Positions 13,301 to 37,300 of a stretch of 64,000 bases of DNA are shown piece by piece. Both the position numbers and the translations under genes were made by a program. Under the pieces are notes generated by a model. That model was not told where the DNA came from and did no database searches. It saw only the letters and a program-made list of their open reading frames with translations. Positions within the stretch are counted from its first letter, which is position 1. Every line of letters begins with the position of its first letter. The DNA lies in NCBI GenBank assembly GCA_964035795.1, contig OZ038326.1, positions 3,131,259 to 3,195,258 of the forward strand, given 5' to 3'. The DNA is from Pterobdella sp. o SKG-2022 (lineage: Eukaryota; Annelida; Clitellata; Hirudinida; Piscicolidae).

Positions 13301-16300
13301 TCAAAGATGCCAAACTTTTTCTTTCCTCTCTTTCCAACATCCGCCTCCACGACCCAATTCTTTTAAACCCAACAATCACTGTTCTGGGTTTACCGACATG
13401 GGTTTCGGATAAAGAACTGGAGACCTCTCTCAATCTCCTCTTTCCATCTGCTCATCCCAGCGCTCTCCGTGCCTTCAGACAGAGGCCTAACGCACGAAAT
13501 CCTTTTACCCGTGATTGGTTTATCCAAGTTTCAAGCACTGTTTTTCCCACGCTGATCAAGTCCAAGAATATACATTTCCCTTTTGGTAGATTTCTTTTCC
13601 ACTCCCGTATTCACCCTACTAGATGTCTGAATTGCCAGACTTATGGCCATAATATATCTAAATGCCACAACCCTAGAGTATGTGAGCACTGTGGCAAAGA
13701 CCATCCGTCTGACAACTGTTCTAGATCTTCTCCTTCCTTCTGTGTTCCCTGCTTTAAATCAAATCGCTCTTGTCATGACCATGTCACCACATCCTCTTCT
13801 TGTCCGGTGTATAAGCAACAAGTGCGAATTAAGATGGGGCGTACGGCCTGGCAATGAAGGCCTGCCTTACTCATGCACCCTCAAAATCCATCTCCTTCTG
13901 TGAAGTTTGGCCTTCTCAATCCCCGTTCCACTCGCAATAAATCCACTCTTATCCTGGACGCGATCTTCACTCACTGTTTCGATATCCTTGCACTGACTGA
14001 AACGTGGATCCCGGAAGGTGCCGACAATGTCACAAAATACGACATTGTTCCCCCAGGTTACCATGTTCTACATTCTCATCGTTCTAGTGGAAAGCGCGAT
14101 GGTGGTATTTCTTTGATTTCTTCCAACTCCGTTAAACTGACACTTGTAAAATCTGAAATACACTCTTCTTTTGAAGCATTAACTGCCCAAGCCTCTTTCC
14201 TAACACGTTCCTTAACCATTTCTGTTATTTACCGCCCCCCTAACTCAAGTAATTTTATTCGTGAACTCACAGCTCATCTTTATTTTCTTTCTTCGACATT
14301 CAATCATTTCATAATGGCTGGAGATTTTAATACCCCTAATTGTCATCATCTTGATAATCTCCTTAATATTCTTTTACGAGAGCACGGTTTGACGCAGCTT
14401 ATTAACTTTCCAACTCACAGGCTTCGCAATACTCTTGATCTTGTTATCACACCGTCTTCTCTCTCTCATCTTATTTCTGACCCTGTCAGCGAAATTTTTG
14501 AATCTGATCATTTCCTTATTTCGTGCCGTCTTAACCTCGTACGGCCCCACCTTTCACCTCATCGTGTCACTTCTCGGTCTTTCAGGAATCTCAACTTGGC
14601 CGGCTTTGGAAAGGATGTCAATTTTATAAGCGATTTACTTAATTCTCCAATTTCTAAGGTCGATGAATTTTTTAGTTCCATGGACAAATTGTTTTTTTCG
14701 CTGATGGATTCTCATGCTTCTTTACGCAGTCATACTTTTCGCCCCAGCTTGCATTCACACTTTCATCTGTCTAAAAATGCTCTCTCCGCCAAACGCCGAA
14801 GAGGGAAAATCGAGAGACAGATATCCAGTCTCCGAAAGCTTTGCGTGCAAGTCCCTGATGATCTCTTACAAAAATTCCGTATTTCACGTAAACTCGCTCG
14901 CGCCGCCATTAACAAGTCACGTGCTGATTATCTTAATCTGTCGCTATCTTCAGCGAAACCTAACTCCAAAGCCTTTTGGAAAACGGCGAACTCCGTACTT
15001 CACAGGTCTCTTCCACTTCCTCCCCGGACTCTTGCGGAATATGATCTTTTTGTTGATAACTTTAGCACTTTTTTCAAGACTAAGATTGATTTGATTCATA
15101 GCTCGTTACCGATCACTAATCTTCCCCGTCAGTCTTCCTTAACTGACAGTGACCAATCAAATCTCTCATTTTTCTCACCTCCTAGTGTTGACGAAATCAT
15201 CAAATTGATCAATTCCCTCCCAAATAAATCCTCACCTTTAGATATAATCCCTGTTTTCCTGCTGAAGCAGTTTTCCGGCATCTTCGCCTCCATTATATGC
15301 AAACTTTCTGCTCTTTCCTTTTCACAGAGTATTTTTCCAACTTCATTCAAAACGGCGCAAGTAACCCCTTTACTAAAAAAATATAACCTAGACCCCATGC
15401 AACCATCCAATTATCGTCCAATTTCAAACCTCAGCACCATCTCAAAAATTTTAGAGAGGGTTGTTCTCAAGAGACTATCCTCTCATGTTTCTGTACTGCG
15501 TAACTTCAACCTTTTCCAGTCGGCGTATCGCTCTCATCACTCAACGGAAACTGCGCTTTTGTGCATCACTGACAGCCTCCGCAATATCTATGCTACCGGG
15601 TCTGCGGCCGTCATAGTGTCTTTAGATATTTCATCAGCTTTTGACACCATTAATCATTCAAATATGCTGCATATCCTTGAAGACTACTTTCACATTTCCG
15701 GCATTGCTTTATCCTGGTTTCAGTTCTATCTCTCCGAACGCAAGCAATTTGTTAAAATAAGCTGCTCTTCTTCTACCCCTGTCTCCCTTCGTTTTGGTGT
15801 TCCTCAAGGTTCTGTTCTTGGGCCCATACTCTTTTCTCTTTATACTTCTCTTATTAGCGAGATCATACAGAAGCATGACGTTTTATATCATCAGTTTGCT
15901 GATTCTAGACTCAACTTTACACACTTTGTCTCTCAGATCATACAAGCATCTAACTTTCATCTCCATGCGATCAGACAGGCACGCAAGTTTCTACCCTTTG
16001 ACACTGCCGTTGCTCTGATCATCCTTTAGTTCTTTCAAGGATTGATTACTGTAACTCTCTTTGTCGACTCCCGAACTGTCTTATTTCTAAGTTGCAATCT
16101 CTCCAAAATCGTGCTGCTAAAACTGTTCTTCAAGCCGACTACTATTCTTCATCTTGCACTTGTCTCGATCGCCTTCATTGGCTGCCGGTCGTACTAAGAG
16201 CCCAGTTCAAGTTGCTATGGCTCACCGCTAACACCTTATATTTTAATCAGCCGGCTTATTTATATGACCGTCTTCCCATTAGACAGACTCCTGAGTCTCT

Positions 16301-17330
16301 CAGGTCTTTGAACTCTGGTTTATGGCTGCATCAGCCTGTCTCTTCTAACTCTTTTTTATATTGCTTTTTCTCGCATATCGCCCCTCACTTATGGAACTCT
16401 CTTCCACTTAATCTCCGTCTTTCACCTTCTCTTAAAGTTTTTCGCAAGCGTTTAAAGACGCATCTTTATAACCAAATTTCTCTCTCATAGCTCTTCTGAT
16501 TAGAGCAGCGCCTCTGCAGCAAACCTAGCTTGCAAACTGTGCGCCCTACAAATAATAAATAATATATTTTCTTGGATATTTAAAAGTTTTTCTTCAAACC
16601 CAATAAAAATTATTCAAACTTTTTTTTAAATTAAATTTTTTTCCTCTAGTCAACATTTTTTGATACTACTAGAACACTAAACTATCAATTCATTACTCCC
16701 TCAAATAGCCCTATAAACTGTTTTATATTCTACTTAAAATAGAAAAAAGTTGACGTGTTTTAATCCTGAGTTTCTGGTAATATTTTTGTGATTTTTTCCG
16801 ATTTCTTTATTTAACTATGAAAACTGCATCAAAACCAATAAAATATTGATAGTGTCAAAAATAATTTTTCTATAGAGTATTAACATCATGTATTTTTACC
16901 GGGATAGAGCCCAGGTCCTGCGGCATACAGCCTGCCAAGTCCCGCCATCTCATCGCACAAAAGCCCTTCTTTTTCCCTTTCAAGCAAGCACCACCTGCAG
17001 CCCAAGCTTTCCTCCGCAGGCCCTGGTTCCCACACCATTGATAAAGTAGAAAAATTTTAGCGTCGTTTCGTTTTATATTGATTCATTGTTTAGTTTAAAG
17101 AATGTTTGATGTATGTGTGTTGTCTTACGTAAAGCATTTTTTTAAATTTTCAGTTCTTCAAAAATTCCTCATTCATATAATTTCAATGTAAATGTAAATA
17201 GATGAGTATTAATTTTTAAAGCCTTATAAAACCATTACAGAGATTGGCAATTTTGAGCCAAGTCAGGACTGCTCCTGCATTCACGTTTGGAATCAGACAT
17301 TCTAAATCAGTGCTCAACTTTGTGAACTGA
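10395..17330 (+). CDS. SHIPPO-repeat (ODF3/CIMAP-like) axonemal protein, 7 exons
   Basis: The proline-glycine repeats are those of outer dense fibre protein 3 (SHIPPO-1/CIMAP), a family of sperm-tail and ciliary microtubule-associated proteins. Exons are 10395-10461, 10798-10860, 11554-11656, 11943-12022, 12150-12268, 16908-17045 and 17241-17330. Every junction is phase-consistent and the chain gives 219 codons plus stop, slightly shorter than human ODF3 (about 254). Repeat hallmarks are SSPGPAAYPTP in exon 3, SSPCFSI in exon 4, PNTYNVG and SPQFTLGTKA in exon 5, SPGPAAYSLP and KSPSFSLSSKH in exon 6, and the terminal APAFTFGIRHS, which matches the family's C-terminal VTFGIKHS. The third repeat has PAPNTY in place of PGP. 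Exons 1-2 carry no recognisable motif and are accepted because ATG, donor and phase all fit. Intron 5 (12269-16907) contains a LINE in the same orientation. Confidence 0.85.
12411..13857 (+). pseudogene. LINE ORF1, nucleic-acid-binding gag-like protein (frameshifted 5' end)
   Basis: The main open frame runs from about 12493 to a stop at 13857. An ATG at 12411 opens a different frame (starting MVDKMSAIE) that closes near 12515. It looks like the original N-terminus, separated from the rest by a one-base shift around 12490-12515. The order is: a basic KKKGRK patch, a long Ser/Thr-rich low-complexity region (about 12560-13010), an RNA-recognition-like domain (about 13200-13620), then zinc knuckles. 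The knuckles read CLNC-x4-H-x4-C, then CEHCG-x3-H-x4-C, and a further Cys/His cluster at 13735-13815. This layout is typical of ORF1 proteins in CR1/L2/Jockey-type LINEs, which coat the element RNA. Confidence 0.8.
13873..16490 (+). pseudogene. LINE ORF2, endonuclease plus reverse transcriptase (deleted, frameshifted)
   Basis: ORF2 opens at 13873, 16 bp after the ORF1 stop. Endonuclease landmarks are ALTETWI, IYRPPNS, AGDFN and SDHFL (about 13900-14530). RT landmarks are NYRPISNL, HHSTETALL, SLDISSAFD and FGVPQGSVLGP (about 15400-15830). The catalytic FADD box is broken: FAD runs straight into SRLNFTHF, so the segment normally between the DD motif and the thumb region is missing while frame is kept. 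The frame closes at 16029, but homology continues in another frame (DYCNSL, LQNRAAK, LHWLPV) to a stop at 16490. That indicates a frameshift at about 16012-16020. No functional RT can be made. Confidence 0.88.
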
Positions 17331-17580
17331 AGCCATAAATTTGTTAATCAAAACTTTTCGAATTTGTTGCAAGCTTATTTATGGGGTCATTTATAACTTT
17401 TCTTGCTTTTCAGTTAGAAGCATTACATTGTTTGAAATGATTTAGAAAGTTTTGTGAAAATTAATGGTTTCAGATATTTAATGATTCTGCTTCATAATTG
17501 ATTGACTTTTTAAGCAACTCACTCGAACTAATGCAAGTGATGCTGCAAAGAAGATTGAAAATAAGAATGAACTGAATGAA

Positions 17581-28379
<10,799 letters not shown>

Positions 28380-31300
28380 GTTACCGTGCACAGGCGTTGT
28401 ACCAGTGTCTTATTATCGTTGCAAAAACAAAAAAATTATTAATCTTATTATTACTTTTATTGTTTTTTTCAATCAATTTTTTTATGATCATCGTTTATGG
28501 TATTTAAATGTTACTTTTGGTATTAAGATCAATAAAACTGATGAAAAAAAATTAATTTTATTTTTTGTGGTATTACATCATAATACAGAATTATTGAATA
28601 CTCGGAACATCTGTTAGTTTCCGACAAAGATATGAATCAATTTTATTCTATTCAAGAAAAGTTTTCTTATGAAAGATAAGGGAACATTTAATGGTAATAT
28701 CTCTTCCTTGAGATATTTTTTGATCATATTAATGAAAAAGATATTGGAGATGGGAAAATGATAGAATATATTAATTTGAAAATAACTTATTTGTTTTACT
28801 GTGCAGTTTTTTGGCTAATATCAAGAGTTAAACTGTAATTCAAGATACATTTGAAGAGTTTCAAAGTTTTTGAATAAAATTTATCTGATTGGATGAATAA
28901 AAAGAGTGAGTTTAGTTTAAAAATGTTTGCATGTATGAGATCCCAATGCTGAAAAGGATTGTGAAAATATAGTTGAAATCCATGAGGAGCTGATAAAATG
29001 TACAGAAAATCTCATTTAAAATGCAATTAAGTTTGCTTTGAATTCAAAGACATCATTATGAGCGTTTTAATAATCTCAATTTTGAATGTTTTGAAGTATC
29101 TTTTTAATTTCTACTTGGTCTGTTTCCAAAATAACTGTGAGGGATAGAGAGAAGCTTTGCTAATGAATTTACTTACATGAAGCACCGGGATGAAAATTTC
29201 CGAATTTCTAAGTTTTTGTCTGCCTTCGCCATAAAAATGTTTTCAAATTTCTTATTTAGATCGATTGAAAAAAATTTTGAAGTGAAAACTAAAATAGTTT
29301 TATTGTCTGAAAGAAAAAAAGATTTTTTAAAGCTTAACCATTTTCGTTTGTTTCGTTCGGATGTTTTACAAAGGGAATTGTTGAAAAAATTTATAAGGGA
29401 GTTTAGGAGGATGAGCATGCTTTCTAATTGTCTGTCGAGCATCCTAATTTACTTGCATAACAAAATGTGGTCTTTCACTAAGTGAATTATTCAAACAAAA
29501 ACATAAAAGTTTTAGAAGTTTTAATTACTGCACTGTTTCAAAAAATCAATAAAATTTTTACATTTCTTTTAGTGACTTTTCTGGATAAAAAGAACATTTT
29601 TCATGGTGACAACTCGAGTCCAACTTAATTATTTTTTTTTAACAAGCAAATAAATTATATTTAAATAATTTTCATTTATTTGAATAAATCTGTTTTTTGA
29701 AATAACTTTTTAGCATTCAAACGTATTTAGTGTCCCATAATTGTATTGTGTTCATCAATTTGGCTTTTTTTTTGTTAAGAAGCTTCTCTAATTATTCTTC
29801 TTTCATAATTCAAAAATATTTTGAAACATTTGTGAAACATTATTAGGGAGAAATATCTTTTGAAAAACAAAAAACTTTTGAATTTTGCTGGTTCTAAGAG
29901 TTTCAGGCTCAAGACAACATTGCTTTTAATGGAAACACTTAGACTGGAAATCTTCAAATATTAATATGAATAATCAACTTTTGAGGTCTTAATTTTGTCA
30001 ACTAATTCGATGTTTAAGATCTGTGAAAATGAGCATGTATGAATATATTATAATATAGCACTTGAATGGTTACCTCAAACAATTAGGGGAATAGTGGTTG
30101 AGGACTCTCGAATAAGAAACTTTACAATCATTGGCTGACCAAATTTTTTTAATAGCTTTTTTTGAATTTTTTTAGTAGAATTCTCATGAAAATGAAACCA
30201 GTTATTTTCAATTAAATAGTTAATGAAATTTAATTTTTTATCAAAGTTCAATTTTCAATATTCTCAAAATAGCTTATTACCACGAAAGTTGATCAGAGAA
30301 AAACGACAGAAAAGTTGTGGCATGGCTCTAGTAAAAAGATCAAAATAAGAAAAAAAGCAATTTGGAGAGAAACTTGAAGTTTTTGGCTTGTAAGAATATT
30401 TTTAATTATGTAGCTGTTTTCATGATTTGTATATGGAAAACTTGAGCTAACCACATTGGAGTTCAAAAATTCAAAAACCTTTTTGACGACTGTTCTTTTT
30501 TAATTAAAATTTAATTTTTGAAAACTTTTGAATAATGATTTGACAGTGCTTGAAAATTTATTTTCTGTCTGAAATGTACTCGAAAAAGTTGTAACCGCCA
30601 TTGATTTTGTCACAAAAATAAAAACAATAATCAAAAAGCTATCAAACTTAACGATTCGAAGAAAAATTGATAGTTTCAAAAATTGAAAAAATGATTAAAT
30701 ACTATAATAATAAGACTTCAAGATGATATTTGTCACAAATGCATTCAGAAAAGTTCGTGAAGTTTTATTTTGAAAGCCTCAAAAAATTTCAAAGTTTTTT
30801 TAAACCTTTTGAAAAAATAAAAAATATTTTTAGTGTTAAAGTCAAAAAAAAGAAATGTTAAACATCAAAATTAAAAAACTCAAAAACTCAAAATTTTTGA
30901 GTTCTACAGTTATATTCAAATGATTTTTTTCAGGAAACAAGAAAAATTTCAAAATCTGACCCCCATTTTGCTCACATCATTCGCATTCCAGCCATCGCCA
31001 TAGAATCTCTAAATAACTATCACTAGTACTTCATCATCAACATCGCCACAAACCTGTCTCGGTATCTCGAAAGGTTTATTTATCAATAATGTTCTCGTTT
31101 TGTTGAGCAATTATGAAGAAGTTATTTATCGCCAAACTTTTTTTCAAGGTGTATGTTCCAAAAGTATCTCAGTGTTAAATTATTAAACTCTTAACATAAT
31201 TTAATACTTCGAACTTCCATCAAAAGTTTAAACCCATGCGTTCTTTGAATTGAAAGAGATTCATGGTGTTCTATTAAAACCCAGTGAATAGCCGAAATGT

Positions 31301-34300
31301 GCTCGCCATAAAAGCCAAAAGTCTATTACTCCATACCATCTTTCGTTCTTAGAATACTGTACCGTGCCTTCTGCCAATTTCAAGCTGTTATGTCTTTTTG
31401 CTTTATATATTCCCGTGCTGAGTCAAACTGCATTCCAGCGAGCATAAGTTTGAAGTTTCGCTTTTTGCTAGTTGGTTTCCAAGCTAGCGTGAAACTGGAT
31501 TTATAAAAATTTCTAAAACAAACCTAAACTGATTATTTTTCGAAATTTATTTTGAATGTTGTATTTTTGTTTGCTTTTCGGCCTTATTTGTGGACATGTT
31601 CAATTAAAAACTGCTCATTTTTTGTGTCACAAACATTTTTTGGATTTTTCTTCAAAAGCAATAAAAATAAAAAATTTAAATTTCAGTACAAAAACATTTC
31701 TAAGTTTTCGAAAATTTTTCATACAAAAAAAAAACGGTGAAAACCAAAAGAAACATTCACAAGAACTAAAAAGGTATAAACTGAACTTTGTTAGAAATAT
31801 CAAAAAAAAATCTTGAGACATTAAAAAAAGATACATAAATTTAAAAAATAGAAAAAAAACGAGAACCTAGTGGTGACTAGATCGATGAATCAATGACGTC
31901 ATTGGTGTTTTATGTTTGTGTTCCTATAAAAAAATCTATGCTGGCGTTATTAAGGTTAATCATTTTGCACTGGAAATATCGTTTGAAAAATATTTATTGC
32001 AGTAATTTTTTCGAGTTGTTTTTTTAATAGATGCAATTATTTTTTAAAGTTGAGAAATTTTTTTGAAAATTGTTTAAAAGGATGCTTTTTCTATGTTTAG
32101 TGAGCTTTGGAAGTCCAATGTTTGAGTGATTTTAATTTGCAATGCGGAATAAAATTTTTAAAAAGCTTTTTGAAAAGTTATAAATATTAGAATTTTGCTA
32201 TTTTATTTGATTACTTTTCAAACATTTCCTTTTCTCCAGCCCAAAACATATCTTATTATATATCTTATATTGCGTAGATTCAAAAACTTAATTGCAACTT
32301 TTTTCAACTGTTATTAATATTTTCACAACAGCGTTGAAAAAGACGTTCGTACCAAAAGTTAAAATTTTTTTTAGAATCAATGAAACACACCAAAAAGCTC
32401 TACCAAAAAAACAAATAAGAAATTCTTTAAAATAACATTTTCTTCCCACTAAACTCTCATTTGAGATGCGCTGGATTTCTAATTTTGTAAAACGGATTTA
32501 AAATTATGATCGTTCAAATCTAATAGCCACTCAATCTTAACTTCAACATTTTGCTTAATTAAAGTTTATGCTCAAATTTTCTGCAAAGTTAATTATTTTA
32601 TCGCATCCGACTGAACCCCAGGTGCGCCAATTGAAGCCACAGCTGTATTGTGTTAGGGGTCATGAGACTCGGGTTGTTATATCTGTTTGAAGTCACAACT
32701 CGTCAAATCATCCTTCTAGGATTCTCATTTCAAACAGAACTCTTATCCGTTTTTGGCGCGCGCGTTTTCAGTCGGAGTTGCAGTTTCAAGTATAGATTTA
32801 TTGGGTTTTGAAAATTACTTGTTTCATGACTAATTGACTAATTTTTGCATAATTTGAAAATAATTCATGAAAAATGCGGATTCAAGCCTTTGATAATCTA
32901 CTTATTGAAAAATTATTTAAAAACAGAGGAAACAAATTTTTTTCATAAAACACGACTTTTTCCACATAAAAATTTGGTTTTAAATGGGATAGAACATGTT
33001 TTTCAGGAAATTGTATTGAAAAAAGCCTTTCCGTCCATGTTATTCATTCGTGTGGTGTTAAGATGCAAACAATCCCAGCAAATTTTGAAATTATTTTTTT
33101 GAAACTCACAGAAGTATTATCAATTTTTCAAGAAATACTTCAAACTTTTGAAAAACATGTAGGATTCAACATCCACAAACGCATCGTAGGTAAATCTCCC
33201 GTTCAGAATACAATGATGTTGAAATTTTTGAGTTAGGCTTGCTATCAAAGGGTTTTTTATGTCGAAAGTATTTTTTACAATTAATTAGGCTAGAACAAAA
33301 GAATTGTTTTTTCGAACCATTTAAGACATTCAGTTTTATGTCTTGTTTGTACACAGTTTAACTTTTCGTATTAGTTGTGGGTCTTTTGAGGCCCATGCTA
33401 AATATGCCACAAAATTTTACATAAATTATTTGTTTCTACTCAAAATTGAAAAAAATTTTCTAAAACTTTCAAACTCTTGACAGTTTCACTTTTAGTGCCC
33501 TGCAGTCATTTTATTTGTCATAAAGGCAATGGCACGGTTATTCCAGTTTAAGCAAACGAGCGCTTAATGCATTAAGCAAATATTTCCTTCCCACTAGAAG
33601 TATAAGAATTACAAAAAAATGTATTTCTTTCCGGTGTTTTTTCAATGTCATTACCAATAGTTACGAGATAAGAATTTATATCAAAATATATTATCGTTGG
33701 GCATGAAACGTGAAAGATACAATGTGGAAAGAATTTAATAAAAACCTCGTTTAAGATGTCTAAATGAACATTTTCGATATCATGAGTGAATGCAGTCATT
33801 AAAAAAGGTATTCGTTAATATCGAGCTGTATTACATAAGTGCTAAAGGTCGCAGTATAGAATATTGATTTTAATTGATCATTTTAATTTTTCCATGATAA
33901 AGACAATGACATCGTGAAGGATAGCTAATCAATAGTATTTCGTACAGAAAAATTGGGAATGTGAATAAAAATAATTCAGACACACTAACGTGAGGCTTCG
34001 CATTCTTTTATGACTTGTAAAATAACTTCTACTCTTGCTCTATAGAAACTTATTAAAGGTCATTTTCTACTTAATATTTTCATTAAATAATTAAACTAGA
34101 AATTGTAAACATTTAATTTTAAAAAACTATCAAAATTTATATAAGTTGAAGCCAACATTTCTCGTTTCAGACATCAAATTTAAATTCTTAAAAAGTTACA
34201 AAAATTTTTCATTTATCAGTTTTACATGCTTTCTCATGGTTCATACACAAAATTCCATTGTGAAGTATTCTGATAAGGTTGAACTCATCAAAAATTGATG

Positions 34301-37300
34301 CTTTTCGTATAAAATGATAAATTTTTCATATTTCCAGTGGACTTTTTCGAGAACTTTTTGAATGGCACTCTTCATCTCTAAACTTAAATACATGCCAAAA
34401 CATTCTTTTGTAGTTTATGAATTGAGTCTCGAAGTTACCAAGACTTTTAATTGGTGCAATAATTCAAAAGATATTTCTTCATCAGTGTAAGACTTATAAT
34501 TAATGAACTCATTTCTCAATTTCACTATTTTATCGTACCCCCTTGTTTCTACTTGAATACTATAGTTGATAGTTAAATTTAAATTATTCAAAACTTGCAA
34601 GATAAATTGGAGCGCGTTACACGAACCAACAATGCAAATTTTATAGGCCTGGGTTGGGTGTTTCTGCAAATGCATCTTCCTGGCAAAAAAAACCTTCACT
34701 CATTGTTTTTTTTTGGCATTCTGAGCTCTTTTGATCAAGTTTAAAAGCAAAACACAATTAATCATCCTGGTCTTATCAGAAAGCTCTAATTTTTGTTCAA
34801 TTGCTTCCAATTAGATTCTCTAGACTGTGGTTATGTAAATCACAATATACAAAAGGAATTATTCTCGCTTTGCACTTTAATATGAATAAAACACTTCACA
34901 TCGTGAGTTTTTATGGGATTTTTTGCTGTTTTTCAAAGCTTCAATAGTTTTTCAACTATTTTTTTAAACATTATTAAACTTTTCAAATTTTAAAAAGCGA
35001 TTGTTTATTATTTAAAACGAAAATTACGGAAAAATGATTTTTTTAAGTTTTTACGAAAAGATCATTTCTTATTTCTACATTTTGAATTTATTTTGATTTA
35101 AAGTTAACATAAATTGTTATCAAACAACTTTCAGACTTACTCCAGTAAGTGATCAATCAATGGAATGATGAGCTGATCTCACCAGGCACCTAAACTTTCC
35201 ATTTTAAAAAACTTCAATGATTCAATTCACGACTCGATTTTTCAACTCTGAACTGTATCACAAATGTCTTCCGAACTTTAGAAAAGTCAATGAAAATTTA
35301 AAGTTTAATAAAGACGTCAGAGTCGAAAGGATTTATATGTCTGAACTTCGCGAGTACCATCATTTAAGTTTTTCAAGCTGATCATCTGCATTTAGGTTGC
35401 CTCTTATCGCTCAGCCAGGCGTGTTGTTCCTCTTTGTCATTCGGCCGTTTCTATCCTTTCACTAATTAATTCTATTTTTTATTTTTTTCAGTCTATTTTT
35501 AACTCGAATCATTTTTTAAAATTTTATTCTCGAAAGTTGTCCAAGTTATGGCTGCAAGCAACTTCTTGAAATAATCGATGCAACTTGAAGCTATGTAGTC
35601 TCACATATCTGCCCTGAACAAAAGCTTAAACCTACTTTCTTCTAAACTTTAAAAATTAATTTTCTCAGTATCCGATTGGTGGGAAAAGTACATTTTTGTG
35701 TCGAAAAAATACATTAGGTTAGATCATTAAAAACACGATTCGGCGTTACTTTTGCATAAATCACCTAACATAATGAAACTCTTTTCCGAAATAAATTTTC
35801 ACTTTAAGCAAGCTCAAATAGTTTTATTACAGAAGGAGGTCGTAAAGAATTATTGCTGAAGAAATAAAATTTTGGTGCACAGTGAAATTCCGAAGCATGC
35901 TATCTTAATCTTTCAAATGCAAAATTATCCGAAGTAACTCATGAGAAAGACAAGAGTCTTAACGACAAACTGCCCGGTTATGACCAATGAACCAGCCCAA
36001 AATGGGTATTTATTGGACTCCAAATTATTAAAAAACAAAAACTATCAGAAAATATTATTGAAAAAAGCACTATTGGAAAAACAAGAATTATTGAACAACC
36101 GAAAAATTATTGCAGAGCTAAGAAATTATTGGTAATGGGTGGAGGTCTGAATAGGACCGTGTTTTATAGAAAAATTTTGACGGAAGGTTGATTCCAAATC
36201 TGTTGTCATTCAAAAAAACTCAAAAATATTTCACATTATGAGCACTTTAGTCTCATTTCCGATGTGTTTTTGTTTAATTTAAAATGGCAATGAGGAATTT
36301 TTCTGTTTTAGAGTTGTAGGAAAGCTTTTTTGGACATAAATAATCTGCAACTTTCTGATCGATAAATCCCTTGGCGTGTACTTTGTGTAGTTTTGAAATT
36401 AAACTTTATTTTGTCATTTTTTCAAAAACTATTTGACTTTTTTGCACATCTATATAGCTTAAGACTTTTGAACGAAAAAAACAATTAAAATTTTCTCTAA
36501 ATAACGACACTAAAAGTGAAATATAACTTAAATAATGCAATATCACTTTGAATAATCATCAAAATTGTTTAAATGTTTTTCTTGGCGACTTTCCAACATT
36601 TAAAAACGTGTAAAAGCATGTGTTTAGATGCACCATAAATCATCTTGTAAAGCTCAAAAAGCTTTTATCATATTCTTCAATCATTCCCCAAAAGTTACTC
36701 AAGTATTAAATGAAGTCATACATAGGTTAAAAATTAAAGATCTTGATGAGAGCTTAACGAGAAAAACAAACTAAACAACTTCTATTGATAATTTTTTATA
36801 ACGCTTTCAAACTGTTTTGAAGACAAAACGCGATGGAAATTACGTGATTAGTTTTAAAACACATTAAAACATCAAAGATTGGAAAACTCACGGAAAAGAG
36901 TGGAATGGTGGAAAAAAGGATAACATCTGTACGTTTATCAGTGCAATCACAAACACTTGTTCGCAAGAATAATTTAGTACCGCGGTAACTCTAAAGATTA
37001 TTCTAGCATTTTTGAAATATTTAAAATTGAGTTTAGATGAAATTTCTTCTAATTAAAACTATTTTTATGATTAAAAGTGAAATCAGACCAGGTTGAAATT
37101 TATATAAAATTATAAAAAAATTGTTTTTTGAGCTATAACATAAACTTAAAACACTTCCAAACTTCACTCTTTCAAAAGTAAACTTAATTAACTAGTGATT
37201 TCATAAAGCTTTTTCATTTGTTCATTTAAAAATTTTTATTTGAAATTCTCAGTTGTTTGAAACTAAATTTTCAACTCAAAAATAAAAGTTCTCACTTATG

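Larger units (their letters stand above)
12400..16566 (+). mobile_element. Decayed CR1/L2-type non-LTR retrotransposon
   Basis: A two-ORF LINE lies inside intron 5 of the SHIPPO gene, sense to it. ORF1 has zinc knuckles, and ORF2 has an apurinic endonuclease followed by a reverse transcriptase. The 3' end is a short AATAAATAAT run near 16549-16564, as expected for CR1/L2-clade elements, which end in short repeats rather than poly-A. The 5' boundary is approximate: a likely original ORF1 ATG is at 12411. The element is much less AT-rich than the host intron. It is inactive because of an internal deletion removing part of the RT active site and at least two frameshifts. No clear target-site duplication was seen. 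Confidence 0.9.

Noticed and set aside
34415..34699. 94-codon minus-strand open frame
   Set aside because: Length is not significant at this AT content, there are no recognisable motifs, and its only neighbour is a similar frame at 33572-33799. Kept only as part of the gene-poor region.
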